From the NCBI GenBank assembly GCA_026874595.1, contig CM049322.1:50817340-50881339 (forward strand): DNA of 64,000 nt, in the 5' to 3' direction. The DNA is from Sipunculus nudus. Taxonomy: Eukaryota; Annelida; Sipuncula; Golfingiida; Sipunculidae. Of this stretch, positions 60,861 through 64,000 are shown piece after piece. A program made the translations under genes and the position numbers. How positions within the stretch are numbered: position 1 is the stretch's first letter; each line of letters starts with the position of its first letter. The notes under the pieces were generated by a model. That model saw only the letters and a program-made list of their open reading frames with translations, was not told where the DNA came from and did no database searches.

Positions 60861-62172
60861 CATTGATTATCTCATTAACAGACAGCAGTGAGGCAAAACC
60901 GACATGACATTGATCTAAGACGTACTGATCTTTTTAAAACAAAATATCTGCTTGAAACATACGTGGCCTCCACAAAAAAAAAATTATTAAAAAGATACGA
61001 TGGGGTCAGGGAGCCTTATTTACATGTTCATAATCAATTAAGTGCCAGTTCCCAACGTATGACAAGGCAATGCTGATCGTCCTGATGAGCCTCGTGATAT
61101 AATATGTTATACCTATATCGTGGATAACTTTCATTTTACCTTTAATAATGTACATTATCTCAAGAGAGCAGAGCCAGTATGACAAGGACACAAACTCCAC
61201 CCAATTTGTTCGGGACAGTTGGCAGCAGTTCCGTATTCATCTACGGATCCACAGTTTTACTTGTCAAGTTAGCCTGATGTGTGTTTGCATTTTGATGTGG
61301 TATTTAATAGCTTATTCAATCAAGCATTTACCTGTCTCGTGCTTAATTTCCACAAATTATTAGTGAGGGCATTAGCAATATCTAGTTCACTAGCATTTTC
61401 TGTGCGAGAGGTCGCGTTGTACAGTCTAGTGCCCCAAGGCTGCGTTAATCGCCAGTCAATTATATATTTCAATGGGGGTCCCAATATTGTGCATAAAGGC
61501 TTTGGCCTCTGCAAGGGGTGTAGCCGCTTTACAAATGCGGAGCGTAACCTGCAACCTAGGGAGTATTTGTCGCGGTCGAGTGCCCAGGTACACGTAAGTG
61601 GGTCAATATAACCACTTGGTCGATCCGCGGGAGTTCTGGGCTATTCCGATTTCCCAATATACTTGAAGCTGATTCGTAGTATAATGTATAGTTCATATTA
61701 GAAATATACCAACACTACGATCAAAATTTCTAAAAACCTACCCTGATACTTTCTTTTATTGTGTGTTACGCGTATAATTACGCCCAAAAGCAATATTTCT
61801 TGGAAGTGCCGTTATGTGAGTGACCGCTTTTTTAACCAAATTTGCTTTGGGCAGTAAGGCTCTTAATCCATACAGTTTTTTTAGTTATTTACAAATAAGG
61901 TACATTATGGGGACCTTTACTCTTTTTGTTTGTAAAGTTCAAAGTTCAAGTTAAAAGTTCAAGTACATAAAGAATAAATCCACAGAGCGACATTATTTAG
62001 GCAAGTGGTGACGTGCAGTAATAAGAACATAGGGATACTACAAAATTGAAACCATGCAAACAAAAATCCCATCATATATATCTTCTTGACCGATTCCTTA
62101 AATCATTTCGGATATCAAGTGAGGACAGAGCGATTGATTACTATATAGATGGATATGACTGTAAATAATTAC
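60861..62172. other. No gene recognised
   Basis: Overlapping plus-strand open frames at 61,148-61,611 (71 and 110 codons) have no recognisable domain. The longer one reads VREVALYSLVPQGCVNRQS and could be chance. Confidence 0.3.
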
Positions 62173-62304
62173 CTGTATACTCAGGAACAAGAAGGAATCC
62201 ACAGATCTATTCAGCACCACCCACCATGCATGCACCTCCTTCCCTTGGTCACATTGGTGCAGCAAACAGATGAAGTGTTTCTTCAAATAGGCGACAAAGT
62301 CCAT
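62173..62304 (-). other. Possible first coding exon, unknown
   Basis: ATG, 44 open codons (MDFVAYLKKHFICLLHQCDQ, ending FLSIQ), donor ATACAG|GTAATT. Composition looks protein-like. It lies about 2.9 kb upstream of the NLR CARD exon on the same strand, but its phase (0) would not join in frame to the CARD start codon. Family not recognised. Confidence 0.22.
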
Positions 62305-63002
62305 TTATCTGGCTGACATTCCGAAAATACCAATACAAATCATATGACATATCTGGATCATTTCCAAATATAGTTGCTTTGTCAGACCTTGCATAAGATT
62401 AAGCTGACCGTATATTCCTGAGTGACTATGTCTGTATTCATGTTATGTTATGTGCACACTATGGTAACAGTCACGGAAGTGCAGGCTAGACTATTAAGTA
62501 CAGGGTTTATAGAGAACGGGCTGACTGACTGCCATAAATAGCTACTTTATGACCACATAAAATCCCCATTTCATAGTGCGGCGTTGAGGTTGTACTAAGT
62601 TGGGGATTATAATATGCGTCTTTATCAGCGGTTGTTGGGGATCTTAAATTATTTGCTGCCTACTTAACCAACATATCGCTGATGTTTTGAGGAATTCCAT
62701 GTATTACATTAAGCATAACCATAATTATTTTTATTGTGGTATTCGCAATACAAGTATAGTTATCATATAATTTCTATTTGAAATACCTATATCTAATCCG
62801 ACTATGCGAAATTATTAAATGTATTTTTTCCTGAATTAATATTTTCTTATATAATATATACAATGTATCTGGCATTATGGAATCCATACATTGTCGTTCC
62901 ATCATATATAACATCACTCTTAACGTGCCTACTTAATTAACACCTGATGAAGTTTAAAATCAAGTCTCTCTAAAAGGCGTCACTCTTTGTCTTACATACG
63001 CG

Positions 63003-63066
<64 letters not shown>

Positions 63067-63143
63067 TATATATAATATATATACAGAATTTATGGATGGC
63101 TAATGGAGCACTGTTAGATTCGTTCTGCACCTATATACTTCTA

Positions 63144-63188
<45 letters not shown>

Positions 63189-64000
63189 TAAATACATGAA
63201 TTTATTATATTGGTGTGGGGGCGAATGCATACTTCAATTGAAAAGTTGTCCATAGAGATAGATTTTCAGTGTTAAATGATTTGCATTCGATAGCAGAAAG
63301 ATTATTTTTCATTAAAGGACATGGGAATCAACATGTCTTTTAATAAAAAAATATAAAGTGCCTCCTGAAGTTGATTCCTATACAGTGTATGCTTTTTACA
63401 ATGCGACGGCCCTTGAACGAAAAGAGCCTGCATTTAAAGACACCAATGCATTTAAGGCTTAGGATTATTACCTATTAAAAGCCCAGACATTTGATAACGT
63501 TAGATTTACTAATTTTCACGATCGTTTTTACCTGTAAGCTTTAAGTGTGACCGCTTTGTACCAGGTCCTTCTGGACCGATAGATAGTGAATGTGATACTT
63601 TATTATAAAACACCGACCCATTAATCATATTGTAAAGTAACACGACCCAGAAGACCAATATTAGTTTGTAATGTATCAGCATTCACCTATTTAGTCTAGT
63701 GAGATTTTCGTTAAACATGACTTATATTTTTAAATAAAGTAATTTTAATAAAGGTTGATACAATATCTTTGAAGATAAACACATTTAAATACGAAATTAA
63801 AATACTAACAGTAAAACGATTATTCCAGAAATCGAAGCGAATGTTAAGTTTTACGAACACAATGAGTTTACGATTCTTTGTGTATTCATCCACTCCAAGC
63901 AAACAGACCGCATATGATCGGCATTCTACGAATTGGTTTCAAATTATTTTTCTTTATCAACCAAAAATGGCCGTTTAGACATAGGAATAAAATTCATTCC
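62305..64000. other. Non-coding stretch, no gene recognised
   Basis: AT-rich. Apart from the (TA)n tracts listed separately, I see nothing in it. Confidence 0.4.
63003..63183. repeat. Two (TA)n microsatellites
   Basis: Alternating T/A at 63,003-63,081 (with AA interruptions) and at about 63,148-63,183. Confidence 0.9.

Noticed and set aside
1-64000. CRISPR arrays, operons, ribosome binding sites
   Set aside because: The split genes, introns and repeat content are eukaryotic. Tandem arrays here lack unique spacers of constant length.

Overview
The window looks like nuclear DNA of a marine invertebrate. A bivalve or other lophotrochozoan is the best guess. It is AT-rich, with short exons bounded by GT/AG sites, long repeat-filled introns, and many (TA)n tracts, minisatellites and decayed transposons. 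The gene types seen (mitochondrial-clan-like cytochrome P450, secreted C-type lectin, CARD-NACHT-LRR receptor) fit such a genome. No organism-specific marker was found, so the assignment is an inference. Most short open frames here are chance or repeat-derived and are not annotated.

Layout. 3.17-5.06 kb, minus: six consecutive exons encode the C-terminal half of a cytochrome P450. All splice sites and reading phases are intact except for one frameshift just before the haem-binding loop. 19.24-20.24 kb, plus: a two-exon secreted C-type lectin. 29.46-29.79 kb, plus: an orphan CARD with a decayed second exon. 31.97-33.99 kb, plus: a broken Ty3/Gypsy-like retrotransposon. 36.76-44.85 kb, minus: three scattered exons of a second P450, each carrying a frameshift or stop. 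51.74-59.26 kb, minus: a CARD-NACHT-LRR (NLR-type) gene whose large intron holds a nested transposon.

That intron is the most striking part. A Tigger/pogo-like DNA element (about 55.22-58.20 kb, keeping only the N-terminal HTH of a transposase) is interrupted by a compact element at 55,284-56,989. The compact element has a tyrosine recombinase as its only recognisable gene. Its repeats are arranged A1-recombinase-B1-A2-B2, the split-direct-repeat order known from PAT/Ngaro-type DIRS retrotransposons, but no reverse transcriptase is present.

Repeats shape the rest. A composite element of about 3 kb (37.33-40.35 kb) contains a 280-bp satellite with two GGTGGCGCCACC palindromes per unit. There are tandem families of about 152 bp (25.4-26.6 kb), 340 bp (30.9-31.8 kb, related copy at 41.7-42.2 kb), 236 bp (35.7-36.2 kb) and 45 bp with higher-order structure (59.9-60.9 kb). 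Three of the coding breaks fall at A or T homopolymers, so some may be assembly errors rather than true decay. The lectin and NLR are innate-immune-type genes and the P450s are metabolic. Nothing indicates that they work together beyond lying near each other.
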